From: Ashinkailepas kermadecensis
Lineage: Eukaryota; Arthropoda; Thecostraca; Neolepadidae
Assembly (NCBI GenBank): GCA_034440615.1
Contig: JAOTOM010004829.1
Location: 221,001-285,000, forward strand
Length of the DNA: 64,000 nt
Direction of reading: 5' to 3'
Of the stretch, positions 19,343 to 32,394 are shown piece after piece (position 1 is the first letter of the stretch; each line of letters opens with the position of its first letter). Below the pieces are notes generated by a model. The model was not told the DNA's origin. It saw only the letters and a list, made by a program, of their open reading frames with translations, and made no database searches. The position numbers and the translations under genes are program-made.

Positions 19343-20959
19343 CACTTCATAAGTGCACAATCAATGTGCATGAATGCATGCTTAGGTGCACTGGAGTGAC
19401 ACCAAACCAATAGGAGTAAAAAAATAATGTATTCCGACACCAAAATAAGCAGACTAGCCCTTGACTCCAAAGCATTTGTCTGCTGGAAATGATTGTTTTC
19501 AGCAACCTTCAAAATTTATAAAATCATACAATTCTGTCCAAACAAGAACAGTCAGAAAGCTTCATCCATTACAGGGCCACCCATTAATGAAGACCCTAGG
19601 TAGGTATGCCACTGGGTGCATATGCACTTGCGTGTTGATGTGGATGCAGATGCTCCTAGGTAAAACTTACCTACCTATATTTGCACCAAGTACCTACCTA
19701 GTAGGTAGGTACGTACTAGGTAACCTACCTACATCCATGCAATGTATCTATAGGTAAGGCATCGCAATATTATCATGGTTCACCCTTTCACACCAACGGC
19801 AATGAGAGGCATTCAATTTGAACAATTCAATTGAGCCTAATTTCTTACGTAGGACGACACCCACCGACGGGTCGACACCACACCACCGCAATTACTACTC
19901 TCACTTAAGGGCCTTGAGTCTCACTTCCCGCCTACCGGTCCATCAATCATCCAAATACCTACATCCTAACACCAGCGCACTGCACAACTAAATTTGCCAC
20001 AAGATCTGGGCTTCCAATATTCATCTCTGGACTTCCAAATTCAAACATGAAGTAATGCCTCTTCCAATGAAGGAAGCTTGCATGCGTCGCCTGGCTAGTG
20101 AAGAAAACTACCACTCTCCGGGACGGATTGGAAAATTAGAGGCTCTTGGCCGGGGTGAATCATGCCTCTCCAGTTCCCACTCTTTCGGGAGCTTTTTAAA
20201 CCACTCCGAAGAAAGGCAATTAATAATTAGCTTTTGAATGCTTCCTGAAAGATTGGGATGTTCTACATCAGCTTACGGAAAAGAAAAGGTGTATTTCTGA
20301 GTTTTGAAGCAAGCGCAGCCGATCTAAATAAAATATATCAGGTAATATTTACGCGTGAAAATTAGCCACATCCGTCCAAGACATTCTCCAAACATGTTAA
20401 GACTTTGTGGCAAAATAGACCACCAGATAACCAGAAATTTCGGTGTCTTTTGATTTCATGACATACATTGCTTCAGAGCGCCACATATTCGTGACACAAA
20501 TACTGTTTATGCCACTCGGACACAGATAGTCTACAACTCCGCAAAAAATAAAATTTGACTGTGTGGATTTAATCTGGGTGGCCCAGAGTTAAAATACTAA
20601 AGTACAGACTTAAGATAATTGAAGAAAACAAGTATTCCTTGATTTTTTCGGAGGGATTTATTTGATCACAATTTATTTTTGAGCCTTTTCTGTAGGTCAT
20701 AGCTGTTCTGAGCCTTTGTGTCATAGTTCCTCGCCGGCTATGCAAATTGTCCATATCCGCCGCACTAAATACCATTAACCACAATTGACAAATTATTCCG
20801 CCGCGTGGTGGTTACTTCCCTTGGTTACTTCCTTCCATTGCGTTTCGGTCAGGTGAGGTAAGGTTGGGTCCATTGTTCTTTCGGTTTTTGTCTGGTTGCG
20901 AATTACAAGAAAATCTGGTGCTGTAGTTTCTCATTCCTTGGACTTTGTTTTTTAATGCA
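19343..20959. other. Intergenic with CCTACCTA-type repeats
   Basis: Bases 19590-19755 are rich in ACCTACCTA/TAGGTAGGT, including a near-palindrome ACCTACCTAGTAGGTAGGT at about 19691-19709. No gene was recognised elsewhere in the block. Confidence 0.5.
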
Positions 20960-22140
20960 ATGCTTATGAATGTGCTGAACATGATTTGACCACTCGTCTC
21001 CTCTGCAAATGCATGCTTTTCACCTGCGAGGGAAAATAACACCCAAAAAAGGGCTTGAAGTTGGGTAATTACTAATATAGCTTAAAAAGTAGTGTTCACA
21101 ATAACAAAAGAAGATGGGGCATAGCCTAACTTCACCTCCCATAACCTTCTATGCATAATTTTTTTTATCTCAAAATTTCCAATCAATTTTGTTTCTCAAA
21201 TTTGAAAAGGAAAGACCCAACATATGATAGCCTGAAATGTTTTTGGAAAAAGAAACTTTTTTTTGACAAATTTCCCCCACATTTTTATCAAAACCTATCA
21301 AAGCCTACCCTAACATAACCTAACCAAACTTTACCCCTTATTTGTATGCTTCATGGAGGTAAAATATGTAAATTTGTGTTTTAAGGTGTTTTATGAAATC
21401 TTGGCATTTTCATTCAAATGCAATGTTTACCAATGTGACTAAGATGATGGGAGCACTATTTTTGTGCAAATGCTTACTTCTCAGATTGTGAGCAAAATAA
21501 CACCAATAATGGGCTATGAGTTATGTAGCATGGCATAAAAAGAAATGTTTAAAAAATAAAATATATGCAACATAACCTAACCTAACCTCCCCTTGGAGAA
21601 AAAAGTATTTAAAAAAAAACTGCAAAGAAATTTGTTCTTTGAAAAATTTTATAAATTTAAAAACCTAACCAAACCTAACTTGACCTAACATTAGCTGCTT
21701 TTGAAGAAAAAAATAACTTCAATTCTTAAAAGAATCCAAAAATTTTCCAACTTAAGAAACTGAACAAACCTAACCTAACCAAACCTAACTCATTTGCTTG
21801 CTTCATGGAGGAAAATGTGTATAAAAACTTGTCTTGTTGCCACCTTAAAGCATAATAATACCAGTAAAATGTGTATAAAACTTGCCTTGTTGTTAGTTTA
21901 TACTGCAATAATACCCAAACTTCTCAGCTATGCTGTGGACAAATCTTGCCAAGGTTCTTGGCACTGCTGCTAACAGCACCACAGCAAAATTATGGGCTGG
22001 TAGGTTTTTGGAGTACCATGTTTATGAAGGTGACTTAGATGATGGAACCACTTGTTTTCTGTGCAAATGCTTACTTTTCAGGTTGTGAGCAAAATAATGC
22101 CCAAAAGGCTTTGAGTTAGGCAACAGCATAAAATAATCGG
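20960..22140. repeat. Degenerate ~500-bp tandem repeat, three copies
   Basis: Related segments begin near 20965, 21435 and 22025 with TGCAAATGC(A/T)TRCTTYTCA, then GAGCAAAATAAYRCCMA and a TTGAGTT..GCATAAAA stretch. CCTAACCTAACC runs occur at about 21568-21590, 21665-21690 and 21772-21790. No open frame of note was found. Confidence 0.55.
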
Positions 22141-23605
22141 AGGGTGTTTTATTCTTCATTCCAGGAAACATCCAGTGCATTTTAGGAAATGTGTACTCTC
22201 CATTACTTAGCGTTTCTAGGGTATACACCATATTTTGGCAAATCCCAATATCATACCCTCCATTATTTGGTCTTCTCAAGGTTATGCACTCCATATTTTG
22301 GCTAGCCCAAAAATTATACACTCTGAGTCCAAGACTCAGAAGTGAAAATCCAACACTGGTTTCACCTCGAACTTACGTTGCATATCTACGACTTCGTTTG
22401 ACTGCGTATCGTCTCACTATTGTTATCTGGTACATTGTTTATGCAGTTCCCTTATAAACGTCAGCAAGCACACGCCCACTGACAAAGGAGTCGATGACGT
22501 GTAAAACGCTGCAAAATTCACAAAATACGGTTCACACCATCCTAGTGGATGCAGTAACCCTTCCACATACGACAGGACTTCTCCCTGAAGCGTGCTGGCA
22601 GGCGAATGAAAGAAGTCTGCATAGCTAATCCATACCAACCTCACATTCATGTCCAGTATCAATATCAAATATCAATATCCAACCTCACCTAAGCTAATCG
22701 ATAGCACCCCTGCGGTAACCTGCGGACAGGTCCATACATGACAATATGTTTGCGGCCATGGCTTCGCGGATGAAGCTTCGTACAGTCAGCAACGGGGAAC
22801 GGAAAACGCTGTCTCGGATGCGCATTATCGACATGACTGACAAGGCTGCTTTGCATGAGTATCGGGCCATACCGAGCTCATCGCGTATCCAGAGCATGAA
22901 TTTTGAAAAAGCTAGGTAGTTTACGGTAGCCATATGATTCTGGTCGACCTGGCCAATTGTTTCATATCTGTGGTTATGTGGTGCTCTTTAGACGGCGATC
23001 GAAAGTTCGGTTGATGTCGGGATAGACCGAGAGTTGGGGCGCAGCGACGAGGTGAAGATGGCTACAAAAGAGCGGCACGGGAGGAAGCCTTGTTGATATG
23101 GGGAAAGCCGTGCTGAGATGAGGAAATCTGTGTTCGTGGGGTAAGGATGATGGAGCGTGTCTCAAAAGCTACCAACATATATTTTTATATTGCTTTGTCG
23201 CTAATATCACAAAGACAAGCCCACAATTACAGATCCTGCCGCAAAAACCAGATGCACTTCGCCACCGTGAGTCACCAGATTTTAATAACGCATGCACAGA
23301 ACCTTTGGTGAGGAAGCGTACACAATTTTAACAACCCCTTTTAGACTCGGCCCCTTAGAGTGAAATCGGCTTCACTTGACTACTCATCAGCCCACGGACC
23401 GTCCACATACAAACCGTCCAACCGTCAGCACTCCCCCTGGTTTGGTACACTGCTACTTTGTTCATTTGTTATTTTCCGTATTCAATCCGAAAATATGTAC
23501 TGAAAATAAGGACTTAGGCTCCCTGACTTGGTGAGAGATCTACACCCTTGAGTCTGGTTGACATGCTATCAGTAGGATGCTGACGCTAGATTTCGATCAT
23601 GTTTC
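22141..23605. other. Intergenic, nothing firmly recognised
   Basis: A - strand open frame at 22694-22933 (79 codons, MATVNYLAFSKFMLWIRDEL...) has no family I recognise and may be a transposon fragment. The rest is unique-looking sequence. Confidence 0.45.
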
Positions 23606-23613
23606 ATCGGGGC

Positions 23614-23947
23614 CAGGTGCGAATACGTGGGGGCGGCACTGGAGACATGTAGCACCCCACGGAAAGGTGGCGCCCCTAACCGGAAAAGGCGCCTATTCAG
23701 AAATATTTATGTTATATATTGCCGGATACCTATACATAATATATATCAGAATATATTCAGGAAGGTTCGAGAGCACCCCCCCCCCCCCACCTTCCACCCC
23801 CCACCCCCACCCCCATCCAACTGAGCGGATTATTTAGTGTTCGAGTGTACCTCCCCGCCCTCTGAATTTCATCAACAAGTTTTCCGCCGAAGGCGCCCTT
23901 CTGAGGAAATGTACCCTCCCCCGTCAAAACTTCTGAATTCGCCCCTG
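23614..23947. mobile_element. Short hAT-like non-autonomous element
   Basis: The left end CAGGTGCGAATACG (23614) and the right end, complement CAGGGGCGAATTCAGA (23947 inward), are imperfect inverted repeats. Flanking 8-mers ATCGGGGC (23606-23613) and ATCGGAGC (23948-23955) agree at 7 of 8 positions, fitting an old 8-bp target duplication. The 334-bp interior is C-rich (23776-23815) and non-coding. Confidence 0.6.
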
Positions 23948-23955
23948 ATCGGAGC

Positions 23956-24546
23956 GACCTGACCCGCGGCCGTCAGCTGATTCTGGACGCAAGTGCCAGC
24001 CGTGCGAGACGGACTGCGCTCGCGGTGGTAAAGCGCGCGGTGTGGCAAGTAGGTCTGAAGAATATAGGGTCGGAAGCATATTGTGTGGCGGTTACTATGC
24101 TTGCGTCTCTTCGGGGCGACAGCCGCTGGTCAGAACAACACTTCAGGTAAGGTGCAGCCAATATTCATGAGTGTTCAGCAGTCTGGAGCGTTTGGACCAC
24201 GTGTTGTATCATGTCAGACGACACCATCAGTGAATCGGGGACTGTGTCAGATTTGTGGAGGGGCAAGAGCCATTATGAAGTCAATTCTGTCCATGCAACA
24301 CCCGCATGGAGTGCTACACTAGTGCATGCAACACTAAACTCATTCGAAGGTGAGGGCTGTTGTCCCTTCTTCCCTTGCCCCAATCCCCGCTTCCTTGAAC
24401 ACCATGTGTCCATATGATAATTGTGTATAGGTCGCATACAAGTGAAGCATTGAATGAACTGGTGTGTAAGGCTCACAACAATCGTTGCGCTATAGCCGAG
24501 TAACACAACGCTGTTTGACATCAATGATATTCGAGTCCTGTAGTCC
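23956..24546. other. Intergenic, nothing recognised
   Basis: GC-rich at 23960-24150, then mixed composition. No supported gene. Confidence 0.45.
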
Positions 24547-24552
24547 ATCCCT

Positions 24553-24660
24553 GTTCGGGACGGGGATGGCCGAGTGGTTAAGGTGTTGAGCTTTTCTCGG
24601 GTTCAACACTAGTCGGTTTTACAGCGGCAATTTGCTCTCCCGTCTAGTCGCTTTTCATCC
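24553..24660 (+). mobile_element. tRNA-derived SINE-like sequence
   Basis: GGATGGCCGAGTGGTTAAGG has the form of a tRNA-Leu/Ser 5' half with an A box (TGGCCGAGTGG). GGGTTCAACACT 35 bases later resembles a B box. The following AGTCGGTTTTACAGCGGCAA recurs in reverse complement at 25370-25390. I see no full cloverleaf with matching acceptor stem, so I call it a SINE head rather than a tRNA gene. Confidence 0.5.
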
Positions 24661-25304
24661 TTCCAAGTCATTCCTTGCTTCAACTAAACATTCCAGACAT
24701 GAACTAAAAAAGTACATCGAAGAACATTTATTATTAACAAGAATTGATTTCACTCAATTTTCTCAGCTTTTTCATTCACAAAACTTGTTTCTTGGTGGTG
24801 AGAATAAAACGATTTTAGACTGATTGTTTTAGTATAATTTTGCTTAAACCATTTTATATTCCGAAACCTATATCCCAGTACGTGGCAGGCAACAAATCAG
24901 TCGGTGCACGAGCGTCCTACTCGTGGGGTGTGTTGTGAATATTTATTAGTTGTGCGGCGTGAGCATGTCGGAAGTATCAGGTATGGATTTATAAACTTGG
25001 TTGACATCGACTAAGTGTACTTTTGTTATCATTTTCTCTACCGTTGCTCAGGAAGTTGGCTTATAACCGCATCCTTCGCTAATTTAACCACAGCGCCAAT
25101 TTGTCATCTGGCAGTCATCCGTCGGCTGCCAGATACCGTAGAGCTGAGTGCAGTCTCGACGTAAATTAGAAAGCGTATCGCAATTTGCTGATATTCGTAA
25201 GTTTAATTCTACTTATTTCAGCAGCATCCGTACTAAAACCTATTTCGTTATTAAAACTGATGTGAAAATTAAATTTGGTGGTCGTTTTTAATTTATGCAG
25301 ATCA

Positions 25305-25506
25305 CTATGCCGGGTCTTCTCCCTCTATCTTGATCCTGAGACCATGTGACCTGGGAGCAAATTTCCGCTGTAAAACCGACTACTCGCACCACTCGGGGCA
25401 TTTCTCAATCCCGCGGTCCACCGGCGCAACAGTGTAGGCGGCGCCATTAGCCGTGATCGTGCATAAAGTGCGTCGAGAACCACTCAATAAAGAAACAAAC
25501 AAACCC
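25305..25506 (+). mobile_element. Retroposon 3' end with AAAC tail, inverted relative of the element at 24.6 kb
   Basis: GAGCAAATTTCCGCTGTAAA and ACCGACTA are the reverse complement of the 24612-24645 segment. The sequence ends in ACCACTCAATAAAGAAACAA followed by ACAAAC, a typical simple-repeat tail of arthropod LINE/SINE 3' ends. The flanks CCATCCCTGTTC (24547) and CCATCCCCGTTC (25507) are similar. Confidence 0.5.
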
Positions 25507-25519
25507 ATCCCCGTTCAGA

Positions 25520-26380
25520 AAGCAGCAGCATGACGAGTCGTTCCTCACCAGGAAGCCTGCCACGTCATTTGTATCTGTTGACTGAGCTTCTTCACATACA
25601 TTCTAATTAATCAAGTTCAATTTCATTGTACTTATAATCTTACACTTGAAATAAAGACGAACTCCACCAGGCTGTAGAGTATTGAGCTATGCACGAATGG
25701 GGACTACGGTTATATGTACGGAGTACAGACGGGGTGGAAGAAAAGACATACGCGAGACAAACACCTGCTTTTATTTGCCTTTAAAACATAGTCACCAGCA
25801 GTCCACAGAGACGCAATGCTTTTTCTTTAGCACAAAATGATAAACCTGCCTAACACTTGGTCGCTGACACAAAGTGATCCTGAAGTTTGTTATATGTACC
25901 TACCTACCGCGTCAGATTCAATATGTAGGTAATAGAACCTGATTTAATGGGGTCTGGCTGCGTTGTTTCGATCTTTGATGCTATGCAATACATACCAGTT
26001 GTTCCGAGGTACAACTGCGCCGCTATGCGTACATATGTCCATGTGTGACCAATCGGTAATTAGTGACCTTGCAATTCGTAATGGTTTTTAAGAGAAACTA
26101 TAAGATCTACGTGAAAAAGGCATGAATGTTTTTCTTAGAAAAACATTTTCCAATCATATGTCTCCATGTCATTCTACTACCACCTCATGTAGCTTTCCAA
26201 TGGAAGAAAGCTTGCACGAAATCCGTCCTACCCGGAAAACGCCAAATCGCAAAAAGTCACGAAGAGGGTCATATTGGATATTTATAAGAAGAACGCATTT
26301 TTTACTTTTTGTTTGGTCAGCGAAATCATGCCCACTTTTATATCTGCCATTAAATTTGTAAATTTTGATGGGCCAAGGGT
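25520..26380. other. Intergenic, nothing recognised
   Basis: No gene, RNA or classified repeat. An AGGTCA half-site cluster begins just beyond (26387-26416). Confidence 0.45.
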
Positions 26381-26386
26381 CACGGG

Positions 26387-26416
26387 AGGTCACGAGGTCA
26401 TGAGGTCGTGAGGTCA
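26387..26416 (+). promoter_or_regulatory. Four tandem AGGTCA half-sites with 2-bp spacing
   Basis: AGGTCA at 26387-26392, AGGTCA at 26395-26400, AGGTCG at 26403-26408 and AGGTCA at 26411-26416, each separated by two bases. DR2 is a recognised nuclear-receptor arrangement. No promoter or gene is visible nearby, so function is unsupported. Confidence 0.25.
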
Positions 26417-26864
26417 AATGTAGGAAATATTGATATTTTATTCCGGTAATGTTTTAGTTGATCGTTTTCTTCTCAAATATATATCATTTGCCACCCATTC
26501 CCCTTCTTATTGATGAGATATTCATCGTCAAACCAACCCATGTTATTTGACCTAAAAATAAGGCCGGAGGCTATAGTTAAAAAAACCGTTTGCCCGAATC
26601 GGGCTGAAATTTTCACAGCCGTATTCAAAGCCAAAGACTACCATGTGAGTAAATTTTGGTCTCAATCAAAATTGATGGAGTGAAGTGGTTTGGTTTTGGT
26701 CGATCTGTCGTGGAACGCACCATATATTGACAACATACGTTTTATATCATATGTTGGGCGTACTTCGTTGATGCATAGCTACTGGTTGTAGGTGATGCTA
26801 CCAAGGCCTTGGTTCCGACGATCTTGAGCGAGAGGCATGGTCACGGCAAAATAACACAATAGCA

Positions 26865-26887
26865 TATATATATATATATATACATAT

Positions 26888-26966
<79 letters not shown>
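26865..26966. repeat. (TA)n microsatellite with short (CA)n
   Basis: An uninterrupted TA tract surrounds an ACACACAC core at about 26886-26902. Confidence 0.95.
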
Positions 26967-26969
<3 letters not shown>

Positions 26970-27654
26970 CACCAGTTATAAACGATGCATATCAATTAGC
27001 ATTGACACAAATGTTAATAATAAAGTATTATTAACAATCAACCCTGTGGCATAGCGGGGTCAAACTTATTTTGTTCGGAAGGTTAAGGCGATAATCATAT
27101 ATGGGTTACGAATATAGCAAATATGGTCACGTTGTCGATTCCTCCTGGACAGTGCGTCGGCGATATTTGTGGATGGGAACTCGTAACGATCACGATGGTT
27201 GATGGACCCAATTTTGCGTGTGGGAGCCCAGCCTCAGAGTGGCGCCACACCGACTATGCCAGCTGCTCGGCCGCAGCACGTCGGAAAAGCGCAGGCTCCC
27301 CGAGATACGTGATGTGATACGTGATGTGATACGTGATGTGATACGTGGCAAGTGCATGTTCACGTGTGAAAGTACCGCTTCAATAAGAGTCAGCAACATT
27401 TAACTTCGATCTTGTGGTCTTTGGAAATGGGGCACCAAAAAGGGAGGAATATTGGGAAATTCGGCCTGACCTGGGTGGCAACGCTGCATGTGTTGTTTGC
27501 AGATGTCTACTGAAACTGAGACGGTCTGACTTGCACTCTTCTGCTGTTCCTGTCCACTGTCCTGCATTTCATTCTGCCTCCCCTGCTGCCTATCTCAAAT
27601 GTGCCGATCTATAAGGATATGTAGCCGATGCAGTGGGAAGCCCGTGCCAGGCAC
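26967..27654. repeat. Intergenic with a 12-bp minisatellite at 27304-27346
   Basis: ACGTGATGTGAT is repeated almost perfectly about four times at 27304-27346. The frames DVIRDVIR and ITSRITSR are its translations. The surrounding sequence has no recognised gene. Confidence 0.7.
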
Positions 27655-27950
27655 GGTGCCATCCTTGCCATCCTTGTCAGGTACAGTGTCTGTCATCCGT
27701 GTCATCCGTGTCAGGCACAGTGTCTGCGTCATCTGTGTCATCCGTGTCAGGTGCAGCGTCTGTGTCATCCGTGTCATCCGTGTCAGGCACAGTGTCTGCG
27801 TCATCTGTGTCATCCGTGTCAGGTGCAGCGTCTGTGTCATCCGTGTCAGGTACAGTGTCTGTGTCATCCGTGTAATCCTTGTCAGGTACAGTGTCTGTGT
27901 CATCCGTGTCATCCGTGTCAGGTACAGTGTCTGCGCCATGTGCGCCATGT
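27655..27950. repeat. Minisatellite of GTGTCATCC / GTCAGGYRCAGTGTCT units
   Basis: Higher-order repetition of GTGTCATCCGTGTCAGG and CACAGTGTCTGCGTCATC. It is open in several frames on both strands only because the unit lacks stops. Confidence 0.9.
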
Positions 27951-29637
27951 CATCCCCAGTGCAATAATCGTGTGGTATTTCTTGCCTGCATCAAGAACGT
28001 CCTAATTTTGACTTCATGGTTGCATAGATTAGTTGAGATATATAACCTTTGCTCATTGCTGAGAAAGATGCCTCGGATGACATAAAATGAAAGGCATGTA
28101 ATCGAGCTACGTCTTCTGCATGCACAACTTGAATCACAAGCAGGCAGACAGATTGGAAAGCAATCACTAGCCGCGAATCACGTGCCGACCAAAATATATA
28201 CGCGTCCAGTTTCTAGAAATAATATCGGTGAACAATGGAACACGCCAACTATAGTACAATAATATAAATGGTACTACTGGTCTACCACAAAATTCACCAA
28301 ATTAATAACTTCATAATGGAACAGGCCTGGCGCGACTGTGCACCTCTAAACCACATGTTCACAATTATATCCGCAATCTAAACTGGTATGTTTGCAGCGA
28401 CGTGTAACACACGTGTCACTCACTTTTACATGCATACATATGCGTACTGTAGTGAAGCTTAATGTAACCAAGCTTAGCTAAGGCGCCAACTATATATAAT
28501 AAAGCACATGGATATCATCCTACCACCCAGTTAGTCGAGGGAAATTGGAGACATGCATTGACATTTGATTCGATTCTAACCGACATATGTAATGTAACCA
28601 CAGTGTAGTCGCCACAGTTACAGTATTGAACCGCATCCAGAATGTAATACAATAACCATCCCGAACAAGATCGTCATTGTTAGCCAATGGTGTGTTGTGG
28701 TGGTGCTAGGAGCGGCCATAATGAGGTGCTATGACGCCAGATCTTGCTGAAGCTCAATCGATTTTCGCTTGGATTGTAATTTAACTTGTTAGTTTATATC
28801 CAACACTAATACGAATGAACTTCACCATATTCGCAATTCACTTACTTGCTGTGCAACGGTCGAGAAGAGTGCCCCAGGCTGGCGGAGTGTCAAAAGCCTG
28901 CAAGCCTGGCATCCTACACATGTAGTGACCCCATCCTCCCTCAAAACTTCAGTAACTTGTAATAGTCTGCGCTCTGGCTAGCTATCTAGGCTTTGCGACT
29001 CGTCGTGGTCATATTAGCTTCATTGTCATGGTCATATTAGTGACCATGACAGCAAATTTCCAACACCGACAGATAGGGGCGAAAAGCAGCGACAAGTGAG
29101 ACCAGAGCCCGCAACATTTCGGGCTGAGACGACTGTCCCACATCTAGACTATCTCACCTCGTATAAACACGGGAACACAGCCTGGCGACAGACTCTGATT
29201 TCTAACCGCGGTGGACTACAAAGCTATGCCTCACCGATGCTGTCGCTGTTTCATCCTGCCGAGCGACTCTGGCGCGCTCCGTCCCTGGCTTCTATCTGAC
29301 TGCAGGTATACGTCGATGTGCTGGCGACTGGTATGTGTGTGTGGGGCCTGGGGGAGGGGCACCGGCATGGCTTTGTGCTGACGACACACGAAGTGGTCGG
29401 CAGGAGCCAGCAGTGGCTAATGAGACAGCTGCCACGGCCAAAGGGGACGTTAGAGTTTGTCCGACAAGATATACCACTACCAACACTGGTCAGAGAGGGT
29501 ACCAGGGTGTCAAAGAGGGACAGGCATCAGATCAGTCAGAGAGGGCGCCACAATTGGTCGGAGGGGCCACCAACAGTGGTTTGGGAGCACACCAGCGCTA
29601 CAGCTCCGCTTTCATGCTTGGATGGCATCGTTTTGAA
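27951..29637. other. Intergenic, no recognised gene
   Basis: An open frame at 29318-29662 (114 codons) starts MLATGMCVWGLGEGHRHGFV. It matches nothing I know and overlaps a second frame of similar length, so I do not call it a gene. Confidence 0.4.
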
Positions 29638-29834
29638 CAGGGGTGCAGACAGGATTTTCTAAACGGGGGAGGACCGACACAAAATGTATAGAAATTGAGA
29701 CCGCTTTCGGCACGCTTCGCGCGACGAATTTTCCTCTTTTTTTGCATGGTGAAATCTCGAAATTTCGTGCTTGATATAATGCACTTTTGGTTGCTAAGAT
29801 TTAGAGGGGGCGGTCCCCCTTGGCTGCGCCTCTG
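29638..29834. mobile_element. Possible short hAT-like element
   Basis: The left end CAGGGGTGCAGACAGG and the right end complement CAGAGGCGCAGCCAAG are imperfect inverted repeats with CAGNGG-type ends. The flanking 8-mers do not match, so the target duplication is lost or the boundaries are wrong. Confidence 0.4.
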
Positions 29835-29945
29835 ATTGTTGTAAATAAACACGGCGAACCAAATGGTACCGATCAAAGACTGACGTCCTTGGCGTAATTG
29901 TGCCATCGCTACTACAATTTGCGAGATCACCCTCACTCCAATTGT

Positions 29946-30183
29946 CTCCCCCGACGAGGCACCACCTTTTCGTGGTGTGGGGGGGGGATTGCGTGCCTCG
30001 AGGATCCGGCGGCCAGACCACCAGGAAGCCGGGGAGGGGTCAGACGAAGAGTGCCTCACTCGCAGACTTGTGCTCGACTCGAGTTGAATCGAGAATCGAC
30101 TCATGAATCCATCGTTTTTGAGAGGTTTGAATTGAACTTTCCTCACAAAACAAAATTTGAATTGGAAAAAAAAAATTTTTTTT
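29946..30183 (+). mobile_element. Retroelement 5' segment with GGCACCACC hairpin (copy 1)
   Basis: CGACGAGGCACCACCTTTTC followed by GTGGTGTGGGGG forms a strong hairpin. GGATCCGGCGG and AAGAGTGCCTCACTCGCAGA follow. The same order of motifs recurs at 62352-62465, and its downstream part at 32620-32760. No protein domain is present. Confidence 0.55.
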
Positions 30184-30184
30184 A

Positions 30185-30274
<90 letters not shown>

Positions 30275-30279
30275 AAAAA

Positions 30280-30323
<44 letters not shown>
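30184..30323 (+). repeat. Poly(A) tract, about 135 nt
   Basis: Nearly pure A with four T interruptions. It follows a T9 run at about 30175-30183. It may be a retroposon tail or an assembly-expanded homopolymer. Confidence 0.9.
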
Positions 30324-30325
<2 letters not shown>

Positions 30326-31964
30326 TCAACTTATCAGCTGCCAATGAGTAAGGAATGAGGTGTACTTAAGTTATTTACCAAAAACGGATAACAAGAACTA
30401 CAAAAAAAAGTATTAATGCTAAGCTTGGTATTCACAATCAGTATCATGCATGAGTCAATTCTAGTGCCAGAAACACAACACAGAAATGGGATGTGATTGT
30501 GAAAAATAATAGGGAACTGAAACGACCATGCACATTTTTTGGAACAGGCATTTGCACTGAATAATTTGCGTCGGTTTGTGTGACAAACAACAAACCCAAG
30601 TTACCCTTACAAGAAGGTAGATCAAATGTTCCTTCAAGCCCACATGACGTCATTCGAAGTTAAAAAAAAAATATGGTAGAAATTTGGTTGCAGAACTTTT
30701 CTCAAATCATACGCAATGGTCACTTTAATTTGCTTCCTAGCAAATATATTTGTATTCCGCTCACCAGGTGAGTTATAATCTTTTCCCATTCTTTCCAGTG
30801 AGCATTTGTTCCGACACATTTTATTCTCATGCATAGACAAGGTCGGATTTGTGCATTGTAATCCGGCGTTTGGAGAGGAATATTTTGTAGTCATCCAGTA
30901 TGGAGAATATTTGTATTCAAACCTTATGCATGGTAACTCAACTTGCACCCATTTCAGTGAATTTTGAGCACTTTTCCTTGATCACAGCAGTTCGTTGTCA
31001 AAAGTTAATAACTTAGGAACTTCAACTTCCAGATGAAAAAACAACAAATAATTTTCTGGAAAGGATAATGTTCAGGATCCCCAAAATCTAGGATCAGCCT
31101 ATTTTTCCAAACATTTCCAAACATGCAGCAGTTGTTGAAAACAGTTTTTCCAGACCAGCTAGACCCAGGGCATGATGCTTTCTTCCTTGGTGAATCTTGC
31201 ATGGATTGTTGATGATACATGCATAATTGAACATTTATGTACAACACCATTGTGATCTAGGAATGCCCTCCTGAAACTTGCAACTCAACTGAAACTCTCC
31301 TGCCAATGGGGAGAAGAAGCTATGGAGCACTTAGCGCCCCCTTGACTGTCCTTTCTTCCGCTCTTGAACGAGGGTGACAACTTGAACATGTCAAATGGAT
31401 GGTAGAGGGAGCCTACCAATATCAGGAACAAGCCCTTTATTTTGGAGGCATTTGATGGTGAGCCTGCCGGAAATGGCACATTGTTGGGCAGGACGATTAT
31501 TACTGGGTCATTTAGGATACCTTTGATGAAGCTAAAGAATAGGTCTTTCAATTAGAATACGTCAAAGTACCCTATATTGCCATAAAATATGCAAGATAGC
31601 GTAGAAAAAGTCGGTAAAATTGGGTGTAAACCAATGGTGAAGGGAAACCTTCAAGCCTGCTACCAAACAAACTTCGTGGGGGCAACAGACCAACGCAATC
31701 ATATTCTGTGCAGATACCTATTGCAGTGCAGAACCTGGGTGCCATGTTGCAGTTAGGTGATGTGTGTCAGGTATGTGATTCAGGTTGTGTGTGCATCATG
31801 CTGATGTGGATTGAGGTATTATGCACTCATTGCTTTGCATATGCATTGACAACCATTCATTTCGTTAATCTGTTTGAGTCAATTTCCTTATGCACATGCA
31901 CGTTCATTTATCTGTATATTTATCCTATATATCAACCATTACAGTGCATGACGAATTATAAATA
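30324..31964. other. Intergenic, nothing recognised
   Basis: AT-rich with short frames only. No domain or repeat family was identified. Confidence 0.45.
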
Positions 31965-32390
<426 letters not shown>

Positions 32391-32394
32391 GTGT

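Noticed and set aside
21560..21795. CCTAACC runs as arthropod telomere repeat
   Set aside because: Only two or three imperfect units at a time, embedded in a degenerate 500-bp repeat far from any sequence end.
22694..22933. 79-codon frame as a transposase fragment
   Set aside because: No catalytic or DNA-binding motif is identifiable, so the idea could not be supported.
24553..24640. tRNA-Leu/Ser gene
   Set aside because: A and B box-like motifs are present but the acceptor stem does not close and a repeat body follows, so it is treated as a SINE head.
29318..29691. Two overlapping frames of 114 and 118 codons
   Set aside because: Neither shows a domain or splice-consistent neighbour; treated as chance.
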